Shown here: piece after piece, positions 16,122 through 25,813 of the stretch | How the letters are laid out: every line of letters begins with the position of its first letter | Numbering within the stretch: position 1 is the first letter of the stretch | Translations under genes and position numbers: made by a program | Notes under the pieces: model-generated | What the model saw: only the letters and a program-made list of their open reading frames with translations | Databases searched by the model: none | Told to the model about the DNA's origin: nothing | DNA from: Haloarcula rara | Lineage (GTDB): Archaea > Halobacteriota > Halobacteria > Halobacteriales > Haloarculaceae | Direction: 5' to 3' | Assembly: GCF_029338235.1 (NCBI RefSeq) | Contig: NZ_CP119785.1 | Coordinates: 1,674,001 to 1,738,000, forward strand | DNA length: 64,000 bases

Positions 16122-18338
16122 CTAATCGGCCGGTTCGCCCCGGCGCTCCGGCGTCCGTCGCCCGCCCAGCGTGTACACCCACAGGATAGCCAGCCCCAGG
16201 AGGTACGCAAGCGAGACGGGGATGCCGACCAGGAACATGGTGAAGATGCCCTGAGGCGACAGAATCGCCGAGAGTGTGATGATGCCGATGACGACCTCGC
16301 GCCAGCGCTCGTACATCAGGGTAAAGGGGACGATGCCGCCCCGATGGAACAGGAACATCGTGATGGGTATCTCCGCGAGCAGACCGATGCCGACCGTGAG
16401 GAAGAACACGAGCCAGCCGAAGCTGCTGATGCGGTAGGAGATTATCATGTTGGCCTGCAGCTGGTCGCGGGCGATGGCCGAGATGGTCACCGGCGCGACG
16501 TAAAGAAAGCCCACGAGACTGCCGACGATGAGCGCGCCAAACAGGGACCCGCCCCAGACCAGCAGTATCTTCCGGTCGCCGACGACGAGCCCGCGGTCTT
16601 TCATCGCCGGCCACGCGAAGTACGCGACCAGCGGAATCACCGAGACGGCGCCGATGATGGTCGAGAACTTCACGATGAAGACCAGGTGCTCGACGGGGTG
16701 CAGGGTCACGATGTCCACGCCGGCGCGCATCCCCTCGGGGAGGCGGCTGACGAACACTTCCCGGATGGCGCCGATACCGCCCTGGTAGAGAAAGAGGAAG
16801 ACGCCGGCCAGCACGGCCCCGAACAGGCCCATTATCCAGAACGCCTTCGAGAGCAGCGAGTCGAGGATAAAGCGGATGTCGTAGTAGTAGCCGCCGATGT
16901 CGTCTTCGGTGGTCTCCTCTTCGGTGAAGGCGTCGGCCATCCCGGCCGTCGTCGAGGTGACGATGCTGCTGTCGTCCTCGGGCTGGTCCTCGCTTGCCGA
17001 GGCTGCCTGTGCGCTCTCTTCCTGGCCCTCGTCGGGGCCGTCGTCCTCGTGGACGGCGTCCCAGCGGTCGAGGACGGCCTGGGCCTTCTCCTGGTCGTCG
17101 TTCGACAGCGCCCGGTCGGCGTGGTTTAGCGCTTCCTCCTCGGTCATGACCTCGAAGGCCTCCTCGGGCGCGACGCGGACGGCGGATGCGTCCAGTTCCC
17201 CGATGTCGATGGCCGTCGGGTCGCCGTGACGCCGGCCGGTGGGGACGGCGCTCTCGCCGAGCGCCTGCAGGACGTGGTAGTACAGCACGACCGCCGCGCC
17301 CGCGAGCCCGACGACGGCGCCGATGGCGAGGGCGGTCTCGGTCGTCGAGAGGCCAAGCAGGTCGGGCCGGGCGAGCTCCCCTTGCAGACTCTCCGAGTAG
17401 GGCGCAGCGGCGGCGTCGACGGCCCGGAGCGCCTCGAAGGCCGACGTGGTCAGCAGCAGGTACACCGCGCCGCCGCTCAGGACGGCCGCCCCGAGGACGG
17501 TGTTCCACTGCTCTCTGGCGACCCGGCGGGTGCTGACGAGCTCGCCCGAGCGCTTGACCGTCACCGCGAGCTTCGAGAGCGCGAGGCTGAAGCCGTAGAG
17601 CCCACACAGCGGCAGGGCCCACATGATCTGGGTGAACGGGTCCGGGGGCGAAAAGAGCGCCCCGAAACCGAAGATGGCGAGCACGGCCAGGCGCCACTTG
17701 TCGCGAAACGTCTCGTAGGGGACGATACCGGTGTAAGAAAGCACCGTCATCATGAGCGGGAGCTGGGCCGCCAGGCCGAACGAAACCGCGAGCAGGAAGA
17801 CGAACTGGAACCACTTGACGATGGAGTACTGCGGGGTGAAGCCGGCGGCCAGCGCGTTGCCGGCCAGGAAGTTGAACATAATCGGGAAGAACAGCTCGTA
17901 GGCGTAAGCGACGCCGACGGCGAACAGTCCCAGGGCAGTGACGACGAAGAGTCCGCCCTTCCAGGCGGGGATGTGTTCGGTGGGCCACCAGCCCCGGCGG
18001 CGAAGCCCGTCACGACCGAAGAAAATGAGCAGCGGTAGCGACATGAGAATCCCGATGACGGCCCCGATTTTCACCTGCAAGAGGATGACGTCGAAGGGCG
18101 TAACGGCGACGATCTGCGTGGCCTGCGACGTCGTCAGGTCCATCTTGGAGTACAGCAGGTCTGCTCGCAGTCGGTCCCAGGCCCCGTACTGCAGCGCCAG
18201 GATGGTTCCGATCATGCCGACGACGAAGACGATAAAGACCTTCTGCAGGTTCGACTGGGCAGCGGAGAGCATCGCCCCCAGCGTCTCACGGCCGCTCTGG
18301 ACGGTGCGGACCGTGTCCTCGTCGATGGCGCTAGACAT
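16122..18338 (-). CDS. tatC2: Twin-arginine translocase TatC2 (fused double TatC)
   Basis: The 738-residue protein consists of two TatC-like membrane domains: the first at residues about 20-330, the second about 480-725. A long acidic linker joins them (EEALNHADRALSNDDQEKAQ... to TEEETTEDDIGG). This fused form, TatCt, is specific to haloarchaea, which export most secreted proteins folded through Tat. Each half has the usual six helices, and extra hydrophobic segments join them. It is divergent from tatC, separated by 102 bases. Several Tat substrates are encoded in this window. Confidence 0.92.
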   Translation of the reverse strand: MSSAIDEDTVRTVQSGRETLGAMLSAAQSNLQKVFIVFVVGMIGTILALQYGAWDRLRADLLYSKMDLTTSQATQIVAVTPFDVILLQVKIGAVIGILMSLPLLIFFGRDGLRRRGWWPTEHIPAWKGGLFVVTALGLFAVGVAYAYELFFPIMFNFLAGNALAAGFTPQYSIVKWFQFVFLLAVSFGLAAQLPLMMTVLSYTGIVPYETFRDKWRLAVLAIFGFGALFSPPDPFTQIMWALPLCGLYGFSLALSKLAVTVKRSGELVSTRRVAREQWNTVLGAAVLSGGAVYLLLTTSAFEALRAVDAAAAPYSESLQGELARPDLLGLSTTETALAIGAVVGLAGAAVVLYYHVLQALGESAVPTGRRHGDPTAIDIGELDASAVRVAPEEAFEVMTEEEALNHADRALSNDDQEKAQAVLDRWDAVHEDDGPDEGQEESAQAASASEDQPEDDSSIVTSTTAGMADAFTEEETTEDDIGGYYYDIRFILDSLLSKAFWIMGLFGAVLAGVFLFLYQGGIGAIREVFVSRLPEGMRAGVDIVTLHPVEHLVFIVKFSTIIGAVSVIPLVAYFAWPAMKDRGLVVGDRKILLVWGGSLFGALIVGSLVGFLYVAPVTISAIARDQLQANMIISYRISSFGWLVFFLTVGIGLLAEIPITMFLFHRGGIVPFTLMYERWREVVIGIITLSAILSPQGIFTMFLVGIPVSLAYLLGLAILWVYTLGGRRTPERRGEPAD

Positions 18339-18440
18339 CTGCTCGGTGGTAGCCGACTGACTGTTATCAATTTGTTCATGGCCCGCGCCCCCTCGCTCGA
18401 AAAGAAAGTTTACAACAACCTCCGTCTAAGCCCGTCACAG
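18339..18440. promoter_or_regulatory. Divergent promoter region between tatC2 and tatC
   Basis: The gap holds TTGATAACA on the minus strand about 30 bases before tatC2. On the plus strand the A-rich stretch AAGTTTACA ends about 25 bases before the tatC ATG at 18441. Both genes can be expressed together from here. Confidence 0.4.
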
Positions 18441-19865
18441 ATGGCTGACGGCTCCGACGGGGACGACCGCGACTGGGACGTGCCACGCCGCGAGAGCGAA
18501 GTCTATCCCAGTCTGGAGATGCCCGGATCCCCGACACCGGCTGGCGACGTGGGCTCGGCCCCGTCGACAACCGAGAGCGCGCCGACCCCGGAGCCGACCG
18601 GGTCGGGCGAGGAGTTCGACGGGGCGCCCGACGACGAGGAGATGCCCCTGGCCGACCACGTCGAGGAGATGGCGACGCGGCTGTTCATCGTCCTGGCCGT
18701 GATGGCCGGGGTCGCCGTCCTCGCCCTGCCGTACTCGGACGAACTCATCAACTTCCTCTGGTACTCCTTTCTCGACGGGCCGGCGGAGAACTGCGCCCGC
18801 ATCGCCGTCGACGCGACCGAGGGTGGCCAGGCGGCCGGTCCCTCGGGCGCGGACTGTCCCCACGTCTACAGCCCGCTCGCGCTCATCCTCGCGCGGCTGA
18901 AGGTCGCCTCGCTGGTGGGCCTCATCGTCGCCTTGCCCGTCTTCGTCTACGAGACGTATCTGTTCATGCGCCCGGGGCTGTACCCCAGCGAGCGACGCTA
19001 CTATCTGGCCGCGGTGCCGACGAGTCTGGTGCTCGCGGCGGTCGGCGTCGCCTTCGCGTACTTCCTCGTCCTGCGGGCGATGTTCGACTACTTCATCACC
19101 TATTCGGACCGCGCCGCCGACCTCGCTTTCGGCCTGAGCGAGACGTTCAACCTCATCATTCTGATGCTGGGCTTTTTCGCCATCGTCTTTCAGATTCCGC
19201 TCTTTGTCATGCTGGCCATCATGATGGGTCTCGTGACCCGGCAGTGGCTGGTCCAGCGCCGCCTCTACTTCTGGGGGGCCTTCGCGGCTATCGCCTTCGT
19301 CTTCAGCCCGGACCCGACCGGGATGGCGCCGCTGATGGTCGCGGTGACGATGATCGGCCTCTTCGAGGGGACGCTGCTCCTGTTGAAGTGGACCGGCACC
19401 AGCTCGCCCGTCCCGTCGAGCGAGACCCTGGCCAAGCGCCGCCCCTACGCCTACCTCCTCTTTGCGCTCGTCGGCTACGTCCTCAGCCCGCTGCCGGTGC
19501 CCACGGGCTACTACGGTGCCCTGCCGAGCGCGCTCACCGACCCCCTCGCTGCCATCGGCTTCGCCCCGTCTATCGTCGTCGGCGGCGGAATCATCGTCCT
19601 GTTCGAGCTGCTGGCCTATCTCAACAAGAACTTCTACGGCAGCGTGAAACTGTGGCGCGGCCTCCGCCGGGCCCGGCTGGCGGTCTGGACGGTCGCTATC
19701 GTCGTCGGCTACCTCTCGACGCCCGACCCGACGCTGTTCCGGCTGGTCGACCAGTTCGGCCTGCCGCTTTCGGCCGCCGCCGGTATCGCCGTGGCCCTGC
19801 TGCTGGTCTTCGAGGGCAGCCTGCTCGTCGTCCGGCGCGGGTCGAGTGAGGGGAGCGAGGAATGA
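18441..19865 (+). CDS. tatC: Twin-arginine translocase TatC (TatCo type)
   Basis: From ATG 18441 the protein has 474 residues. An acidic, Pro-rich N-terminal extension of about 70 residues ends in MPLADHVEEMATRLFIV, the conserved start of TatC (the Glu of the signal-binding site). Core helices follow, with VYETYLFMRPGLYPSERRYY and VFSPDPTGMAPLMVA motifs. About 150 further residues hold extra helices, making it longer than bacterial TatC. It is the haloarchaeal TatCo type. The gene's stop overlaps the start of the phosphatase gene by four bases. Confidence 0.92.
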   Translation: MADGSDGDDRDWDVPRRESEVYPSLEMPGSPTPAGDVGSAPSTTESAPTPEPTGSGEEFDGAPDDEEMPLADHVEEMATRLFIVLAVMAGVAVLALPYSDELINFLWYSFLDGPAENCARIAVDATEGGQAAGPSGADCPHVYSPLALILARLKVASLVGLIVALPVFVYETYLFMRPGLYPSERRYYLAAVPTSLVLAAVGVAFAYFLVLRAMFDYFITYSDRAADLAFGLSETFNLIILMLGFFAIVFQIPLFVMLAIMMGLVTRQWLVQRRLYFWGAFAAIAFVFSPDPTGMAPLMVAVTMIGLFEGTLLLLKWTGTSSPVPSSETLAKRRPYAYLLFALVGYVLSPLPVPTGYYGALPSALTDPLAAIGFAPSIVVGGGIIVLFELLAYLNKNFYGSVKLWRGLRRARLAVWTVAIVVGYLSTPDPTLFRLVDQFGLPLSAAAGIAVALLLVFEGSLLVVRRGSSEGSEE

Positions 19866-20479
19866 CCACACTGCTGCTCGTGCGTCACGGCGAGACCCAC
19901 TGGAACCGCGAGGGGCGGGTCCAGGGGTGGGCCGCGACGGGGTTGACCGACCGCGGTCGCGAGCAGGCCCGAGCGCCAGGCGCGTGGCTCGGCGGGGCCC
20001 ACACCGTCGACCGCGTGTTGTCCTCGGACCTCGAACGGACCCGGGCCACCACCGCGACCGTCCGCGAGGCGGCCGGCGGGCTGCCAGCGCCCGCCTTCGA
20101 CCCGTCGCTCCGCGAGCGCGGCTTCGGCGTCTACCAGGGTTTTCTGGCAGCAGAGATGGCCGACCGCTTCCCCGACCACGACAGCTCGAAGAGCTACCTC
20201 ACCCTCGAGGTCGACCCGCTGAACGGGGAGTCCGTCGCGGCCTTCGTCGACCGCGTCGAGCGCGCCTGGCGCGGGGTCACCGGGGCCGTGGCCGACGGCG
20301 AGACGGCCGTCGTCGTCACACACGGCGGCGTGTTGAAGCTCGTTCGGGCGATACTGACCGACCGGGACCCGCGGGCCACGCTGGCGCAGTCGTCGCCGCC
20401 GAACTGCTCGGTCACCGAGGTCCGACTCGACGGGACGCCCGAGCTGGTTCGGTTCGGCGCCACGCCGTGGCGCGAGTAA
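19862..20479 (+). CDS. Histidine phosphatase family protein (phosphoglycerate-mutase-like)
   Basis: The 205-residue protein has the active-site motif LLVRHGETHWN at residues 5-15, giving the phosphorylated histidine. The second catalytic histidine is in VVTHGGVLKLV near residue 157, and the Arg/Glu residues SSDLERTRATT and RERGFGVYQG are also present. Family members remove phosphate from sugar phosphates or nucleotides; the substrate is not predictable. The ATGA overlap with tatC implies co-translation. It converges with larE with no gap. Confidence 0.85.
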   Translation: MTTLLLVRHGETHWNREGRVQGWAATGLTDRGREQARAPGAWLGGAHTVDRVLSSDLERTRATTATVREAAGGLPAPAFDPSLRERGFGVYQGFLAAEMADRFPDHDSSKSYLTLEVDPLNGESVAAFVDRVERAWRGVTGAVADGETAVVVTHGGVLKLVRAILTDRDPRATLAQSSPPNCSVTEVRLDGTPELVRFGATPWRE

Positions 20480-21349
20480 TCACTCCGCGCTCGGGTAGTC
20501 GGCGTCGAACACGTCGCTCACCACGTCCTCGCTCTGCTCCTCGTCTTCCGGACTCACGCTACCAGTTCGATAGCCGTGCAAATCCAGCGTCACGTGGTCG
20601 AAGCCACAGTCCCCGATGTGGTCCCGGGCGGCGCGGACGAAGTCCGGGTCGAGCGCGGCCGCCAGTTCGCTCTCGCCCACTTCGATACGCGCGAGCCCGT
20701 CGTGGTCCCGGACCCGGAACTGCTCGAAGCCCCACGTTCGCAGCAGGCGCTCGGCCTTCTCGACGCGGGAGAGGCGCTCCTCGGTCACCTCCAGCCCGGT
20801 CGGGATGCGCGAGGAGAGACACGCCATCGAGGGTTTGTCGGCCACGGAGAGGTCGTACTCGCGGGCGATTTCCCTGACCTGTGCTTTCTCGACGCCGTGT
20901 TCCAGCAGCGGGGAGTAGGCGTCCAGTTCCTCGACGGCGCGCAGGCCCGGACGATGCCCCTCGCCGGCGTCGGAGGCGTTGGTGCCGTCACACACCACGT
21001 CGATGCCGAGTTCGCGGGCGCGGTCGTACATTGCGCCCAGCCGCATCGACCGGCAGTGATAGCAGCGCTGCTCGTCGTTTTCGACGAACTCCTGACTGTC
21101 GAGTTCGGAGAACTCCACGAGTTCGTGGCGGATGCCGATCTCCTCGGCGACCCGAACCGCGTCGTCGAGTTCCGCCGCGGGCAGCGTCTCGGATTTGGCG
21201 GTGCAGGCGACGGCATCGTCGCCCAGCGCGTCGTGAGCCAGCGCCGCCACCACACTGGAGTCGACGCCGCCGGAGAACGCGACGAGTACGCCGTCCCGGT
21301 CGGCGAGGTCCTCGCGAACGGCGGCGACGGTCTCGACAACAGCAGACAT
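20480..21349 (-). CDS. larE: ATP-dependent sacrificial sulfur transferase LarE
   Basis: LarE inserts sulfur into the nickel-pincer nucleotide cofactor of lactate racemase-like enzymes. The 289-residue protein has the PP-loop VAFSGGVDSSVVAALAH near residue 22 for adenylation. RCYHCRSMRLGAMY near residue 100 holds two cysteines, CACLSSRIPTG-like MACLSSRIPTG is near 175, and GFDHVTLDLHGYRTG is at the end. The start at 21349 removes an N-terminal stretch without family character. LarB is encoded at the far end of this window; larC and larA are not seen. Confidence 0.9.
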   Translation of the reverse strand: MSAVVETVAAVREDLADRDGVLVAFSGGVDSSVVAALAHDALGDDAVACTAKSETLPAAELDDAVRVAEEIGIRHELVEFSELDSQEFVENDEQRCYHCRSMRLGAMYDRARELGIDVVCDGTNASDAGEGHRPGLRAVEELDAYSPLLEHGVEKAQVREIAREYDLSVADKPSMACLSSRIPTGLEVTEERLSRVEKAERLLRTWGFEQFRVRDHDGLARIEVGESELAAALDPDFVRAARDHIGDCGFDHVTLDLHGYRTGSVSPEDEEQSEDVVSDVFDADYPSAE

Positions 21350-21435
21350 AGGGTCTGGTACTGGGTGGACGGGCAAAACGCCTTCGCGTCGAAGGTCCGC
21401 TCCGTTGACCGGTGTCTTGCACGCGTCATACTCGG

Positions 21436-21443
21436 GATTTTTA
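21436..21443 (+). promoter_or_regulatory. TATA-like box of the MinD-like gene
   Basis: GATTTTTA lies 29-36 bases before the ATG at 21472. Confidence 0.45.
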
Positions 21444-21471
21444 CTCGCATGGCCTGAAACAAACAAGATAG

Positions 21472-22206
21472 ATGCGGGGTCACTGTTACGCGGTCGCAAG
21501 CGGCAAAGGCGGCGTCGGGAAGACGACGACGGCAGTCAACACGGCTACCGAGTTGGCGGGGCGGGGCTACGACGTCGTGGTGGTCGACGCCGACCTCGCG
21601 ATGACGAACCTCGGGCGCGTCGTCGGCGTCGACCACGAGCCGACGCTACACGACGTACTGGCCGGCGACGCGGCGCTCGAAGCCGCGATACACGCCGACG
21701 GGGAGTTCGCCGTCGTTCCGGGGACCGACGATATCGGCAAGATACGGGACGCCGACCCCGCTGAGCTGCGCCGAGTCATCAAGCGGCTGCAGACGGCTTT
21801 CGAGGTCGTCATCGTCGACACCGGCGCCGGCGTGGACCACGAGACGATGGTAGGCTGCGGGCTGGCCGATGACGTCGTGCTCGTGACGACGCCCGACGAG
21901 ACGGCGGTGACGGACACGAAAAAGAGCCGGGAGATGGTCGAGAAAGTCGACGGCGACGTGCTGGGCGTGGTCGTCACGCGGACGCCGGACGCGGCCGCGG
22001 CGACGTCGGCCGCAGACGAACTGAGAGTCGAGATGCTGGGTGCGGCGCCCGAGGCCCCCGAGGTCGTCGGCGACGAGCCGGTCGTCACCACGGCCCCGGA
22101 CTCGGCCGTCGCAGCGGCCTATAGCGACATCGCCGAGCGGCTCGCGGTCGCGGTCGACACTGCGGGCACCGCCGCCGCGGACGAGGGGGCCGTCGGCGAC
22201 GACTAG
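21472..22206 (+). CDS. MinD/ParA family ATPase
   Basis: The 244-residue protein has a deviant Walker A motif (SGKGGVGKTT, residues 10-19), the following DADLAMTNLGRVVG switch region and VIVDTGAGVDHETM. Such ATPases position cell structures or partition DNA. Haloarchaea have several MinD paralogues, some of which control the placement of archaella and chemoreceptors. I see no C-terminal amphipathic membrane helix; the tail is Ala/Asp-rich. Its stop overlaps the stop of the convergent PQQ-repeat gene by four bases. Confidence 0.85.
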   Translation: MRGHCYAVASGKGGVGKTTTAVNTATELAGRGYDVVVVDADLAMTNLGRVVGVDHEPTLHDVLAGDAALEAAIHADGEFAVVPGTDDIGKIRDADPAELRRVIKRLQTAFEVVIVDTGAGVDHETMVGCGLADDVVLVTTPDETAVTDTKKSREMVEKVDGDVLGVVVTRTPDAAAATSAADELRVEMLGAAPEAPEVVGDEPVVTTAPDSAVAAAYSDIAERLAVAVDTAGTAAADEGAVGDD

Positions 22207-23480
22207 CGTTCTTCGGTCGCGATTGCGGACACGGTGTCGTTGTAGTTCCCGACGTAGACGATGCCGTCGACGACCGTCGGCGGCGTCCGAATCAGGTTGC
22301 CCGTATCGACAGTCCACCGCTCGGTGCCGTCACTGGTGTCGAGTGCACGGACCGTCCCGTCGCCACAGCCCGCGTAGACGGTGCCGTCGACGACGCTGAG
22401 TTCGGCCATGAGCCAGTCGCCGGGTCGGTATCGCCACTGCTCGGCCCTGGTGGCGGCGTCGAGCGCGAAGATGTCCTCGTGGGTGGTTCCGAGATAGATG
22501 GTCCCGTCAGCGACTGCGACTGTCTGCCCCCGGGGCGTGAAGCTCTGGTAGCGCCACTGCTGGCTCCCGTCGGCCGTCGACAGGCCGAGTAGCGTCCCTT
22601 CGGTCCGGTCCGAGGTACTGATGTAGACGATGCCGTCGGCCACTGTCGGTGCGTTGAAGACGTACTTCCCGGTGTCGACGCTCCACTGCTGGCTCCCGTC
22701 GGCAGTGTCGAGTGCGTACGCCCGTCGGTCGAGACTCCCGGCGTAGACGGTGCCGTCGGCGACCGCCGGCGAGGCCTGGACGGGCCCCCGGGTCTGGAAG
22801 CGCCACTGCTGGCTGCCGTCGGCGGTGTCGATAGCGTACACGTATCCGTCGTCGCTGCCCACGTAGACGGTGCCGTCGACGACGGCGGGCGAGGACTGGA
22901 CGGCGTCGCCCGCCTCGAAGCGCCACTGCCGGCTGCCGTCGGCGGCGTCGATAGCGTACACGTACCCGTCGTGGCTCCCGACGTAGACCGTGTCGTCGAC
23001 GACTGCCGGCGACGACCGGACGACGTCGCCCGCCTCGAAGCGCCACTGCCGGCTGCCGTCGGCGGCGTCGATAGCGTACACGTACCCGTCGTGGCTCCCG
23101 ACGTAGACCGTGTCGTCGACGACTGCCGGCGACGTCTGGATGATGTTGTCGGCCCGGAACTCCCACCGGGTGACGACGTCCTCGGTGGGCCCCGTCTCCT
23201 CGAGTGCCGCTCGTGTCCGTGCGGGGTTGGCGCCGAACATCGGCCACCCGCTGATCGACTCCTCCGCGATGGGTTCCTCGGGTTCGGGTTCCGGTTCTTC
23301 CTCCGGCGTCTCGTCCGGGGCCCCCGTCTCGGTCGCTGTCGGGGTGGCGGTCTCGGCGTCGGTCGCCGTCTCCGTTCCCGTCGGTGCCCCCGTCTCGGTC
23401 GTGTTACAGCCTGCAAGCCCCGCCGCGCCGGTGACTCCCAGCGACAGCAGGTACTCCCGTCTCGTCGGTCGTCGTGTCAT
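22203..23480 (-). CDS. Tat-exported lipoprotein with PQQ-like beta-propeller repeats
   Basis: The 425-residue protein starts with TRREYLLSLGVTGAAGLAGCNTT, a twin-arginine signal ending in a lipobox. A Thr/Glu-rich spacer of about 50 residues follows. The rest is seven or eight blades of the pattern TVYVGSHDGYVYAIDAADGSRQWRF, a PQQ/BamB-like propeller. The protein should sit outside the membrane. The binding partner is unknown; such propellers act as scaffolds or, with a cofactor, as dehydrogenases, but no metal-binding residues of a dehydrogenase are evident. Two neighbouring blades are encoded by an exact 112-bp repeat. Confidence 0.85.
   Translation of the reverse strand: MTRRPTRREYLLSLGVTGAAGLAGCNTTETGAPTGTETATDAETATPTATETGAPDETPEEEPEPEPEEPIAEESISGWPMFGANPARTRAALEETGPTEDVVTRWEFRADNIIQTSPAVVDDTVYVGSHDGYVYAIDAADGSRQWRFEAGDVVRSSPAVVDDTVYVGSHDGYVYAIDAADGSRQWRFEAGDAVQSSPAVVDGTVYVGSDDGYVYAIDTADGSQQWRFQTRGPVQASPAVADGTVYAGSLDRRAYALDTADGSQQWSVDTGKYVFNAPTVADGIVYISTSDRTEGTLLGLSTADGSQQWRYQSFTPRGQTVAVADGTIYLGTTHEDIFALDAATRAEQWRYRPGDWLMAELSVVDGTVYAGCGDGTVRALDTSDGTERWTVDTGNLIRTPPTVVDGIVYVGNYNDTVSAIATEER
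22903..23134 (-). repeat. Exact tandem duplication of one propeller blade
   Basis: Bases at about 22903-23014 recur identically at 23023-23134, a spacing of 120 bp (40 codons, one blade). The identity at silent positions shows recent duplication or gene conversion. Confidence 0.85.
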
Positions 23481-23683
23481 GGGTGGTATCGGACACCAGA
23501 CGGCTTAAAGTAGCTGTCAGAAAACACATAATATCTCCCCGGCCCTGGGGCCGTCACACGGGTCGGCGCCGCCTCACAGGGGCGCCACACTTCCGTTCTA
23601 GCTATCGCCGCCCGGCGGTGACACATATCGACAAATCGTTGTCCCGACCCCTGTCACGGGAGGTTTTTTCTCGTCGGCCGCGA
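23481..23683. promoter_or_regulatory. Divergent promoter region
   Basis: The minus strand has TACTTTAAG about 28 bases before the lipoprotein start. The plus strand has GGTTTTTTC about 25 bases before the MutS-like ATG at 23684. An A/T-rich patch (AAAACACATAATAT) lies between. Confidence 0.4.
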
Positions 23684-25672
23684 ATGGCCCGACAGATGGA
23701 GCTCGAATCGGTACCGGGCGTCGGGGCGAAGACGGCCGAGGCGTTGCGCGAACTCGACGACCCCGAGCGGGCCCTGAGCGAGGGCGACGTGGCCGCGCTC
23801 TCGCGGGCCCCCGGAATCAGCGAGGGTCGGGCCGCCCACATCGCACGCGGCGCGATTCGGGCCGAACACGACGACCCCGGCGGCTTCGCCGCCACACAGC
23901 GGGCCCGGGAGCTGTACGAGGCGGCGCTGGGCCTGCTACAGGAGCGCACCGTCACCGACTACGGCGCCAAGCGTCTGGAGACGCTGTATCCAAGCGGCGT
24001 TCGGAGCCGCATCGACGAGGTCCGGGCGTTCACCGAGCGCGCGCTCGAACGCGAGCCGACGCCCGCGGTCCGCGAGGCGCTTTCCGGCGTCGAACCACTG
24101 ACCGAGCCCGGTGACGTGCGGGTCCGGGACCGCTGTCTGGCGACCGGCGACGCCGAGACGTACGCCGCGGCACAGTCCGCGATTCCGGAGGTGAGCGTCG
24201 AACTCGTCGACGACGCCCGCCAGCTCGCGGAGCTGGCCCGCTCCTATGCGACCGTCGTCGTCCTCGACGAGGCCTTCGCCGGCGTCGACGTCGAGGGGGA
24301 CGTGCGGGTCGAACCCGACGCCCTGGAAGCGCCCGCGTCGGTCGTCCCCGAGCGCGTTCTCACGTTCTTCGCCCGGAACCGCGACGCCGTGCGGGCCGCC
24401 GTCGCGGTCCACCGCGAGGTCGACCTCGAGGCCCCCTGTGACCTCGACGCGCTCGAGTCGGCGCTCGACCAGCTCGGCGAGGACGGCTCGGTCAGGGGCG
24501 ACGAGGAACTCGACCGGCTCGCGACCGCCGTGGACGACCTCGACGCCGCCGTCTCGGCCGCAGAGGGCGTCGCCAACGACCACCTGCGGGCGGCCATCGA
24601 GGAACGGGACGTCACCATCGAGGGGACGGACCTGCTGTCGCTGGTCGAACGGGGCGCGGGGGTGGACTCGCTGCTCGACCGGGAACTGGCCGACGAGTAC
24701 GCCGAGGCCGTCGACCGGGCACGGGACCACCTCGTCGACGCGCTCCAGTTGCGTGACACGGAGGCGATGGCCCGCCGGGCGTTCCCCGACGAGCCGACCT
24801 ATCCGGTCGAACACGAGGAACGCGTCGTCTCGCGGCTCCGCGAGGAGCTGACCGCGACGCGGGACCGCCGGGCGACCCAGCGCAAACGCGCGATAGCGGA
24901 CGAGCTCGCGTCCGTGCGAGGTGCCGCCCAGACGCTCGTTGACGCGGCACTGGAGCTGGACGTGGAACTCGCTGTCGCCAGATTCGCCGTCGACTTCGAG
25001 GCCACGCTGCCCGAACTGACCGACGAGCCCGGCTTCGACATCGAGGGCGGTCGGTCGCCGCTGCTCGATGTCCCCTTCGCCGAGGTCGAACCCGTCGACT
25101 ACCGCGTCGACGGCGTCACCGTCCTCTCGGGAGTCAACAGCGGGGGCAAGACCTCGACGCTGGACCTGGTGGCGCTGGTGACCGTCCTGGCCCACATGGG
25201 GCTGCCCGTCCCCGCCGAGTCGGCCCGCGTCGGGCGGATTTCGGAACTCCACTACCACGCCAAGACCCAGGGGACGCTGGACGCGGGCGCCTTCGAGACG
25301 ACGCTGCGGGACTTCGGCGGATTAGTCACCGACGTGACCGCTGACCGCCCCGTTCTGGTACTGGTCGACGAACTCGAATCCATCACCGAACCGGGCGCCG
25401 CCGCGACCATCATCGCCGGCATCCTCGAATCGCTCACCGAGCGGGAGGCCGCCGGCGTCTTCGTCTCTCACCTCGCCGAGGACATCGTCGAGGCCGCCGA
25501 CGCCGACCTCTCGGTCGACGGTATCCAGGCCGAGGGGCTGGTCGACGGCGAGTTGCGGGTGAATCGCTCGCCCGTGAAAGGGGAGCTCGCCCGCTCGACC
25601 CCGGAGCTCATCGTCGAGAAGCTCGCCGAAGACGGCGACGGGTTCTACGCCGGGCTGTTAGAGAAGTTCTGA
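23684..25672 (+). CDS. MutS-related ATPase with N-terminal helix-hairpin-helix
   Basis: The 662-residue protein starts with a helix-hairpin-helix DNA-binding unit (LESVPGVGAKTAEALREL, then ALSRAPGISEGRAAHIAR). The middle is helical and very acidic. The C-terminal ATPase is of MutS type: Walker A in LSGVNSGGKTSTLDL near residue 483 and Walker B in VLVLVDELES near 560, with a loop VFVSHLAEDIV. The N-terminal mismatch-recognition domain of MutS1 is missing, so it is more like MutS2/MutS5-type proteins, which act on branched DNA or recombination intermediates. ATG 23684 was chosen over one four codons later because it lies 25 bases after the T-run. Confidence 0.82.
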   Translation: MARQMELESVPGVGAKTAEALRELDDPERALSEGDVAALSRAPGISEGRAAHIARGAIRAEHDDPGGFAATQRARELYEAALGLLQERTVTDYGAKRLETLYPSGVRSRIDEVRAFTERALEREPTPAVREALSGVEPLTEPGDVRVRDRCLATGDAETYAAAQSAIPEVSVELVDDARQLAELARSYATVVVLDEAFAGVDVEGDVRVEPDALEAPASVVPERVLTFFARNRDAVRAAVAVHREVDLEAPCDLDALESALDQLGEDGSVRGDEELDRLATAVDDLDAAVSAAEGVANDHLRAAIEERDVTIEGTDLLSLVERGAGVDSLLDRELADEYAEAVDRARDHLVDALQLRDTEAMARRAFPDEPTYPVEHEERVVSRLREELTATRDRRATQRKRAIADELASVRGAAQTLVDAALELDVELAVARFAVDFEATLPELTDEPGFDIEGGRSPLLDVPFAEVEPVDYRVDGVTVLSGVNSGGKTSTLDLVALVTVLAHMGLPVPAESARVGRISELHYHAKTQGTLDAGAFETTLRDFGGLVTDVTADRPVLVLVDELESITEPGAAATIIAGILESLTEREAAGVFVSHLAEDIVEAADADLSVDGIQAEGLVDGELRVNRSPVKGELARSTPELIVEKLAEDGDGFYAGLLEKF

Positions 25673-25813
25673 CGCCGTAACTCGGGAGCGACCGCCACGA
25701 CCCACCCGTCGTGTTTCGCCGCGCCATCGGCGCCACTCCGGCGGTGAATCTGTGACACGGTGTCGTTGCTGGATCGCGGTCAAAAAACAGAACCGCAGGA
25801 CGGGTCGTTCCCG

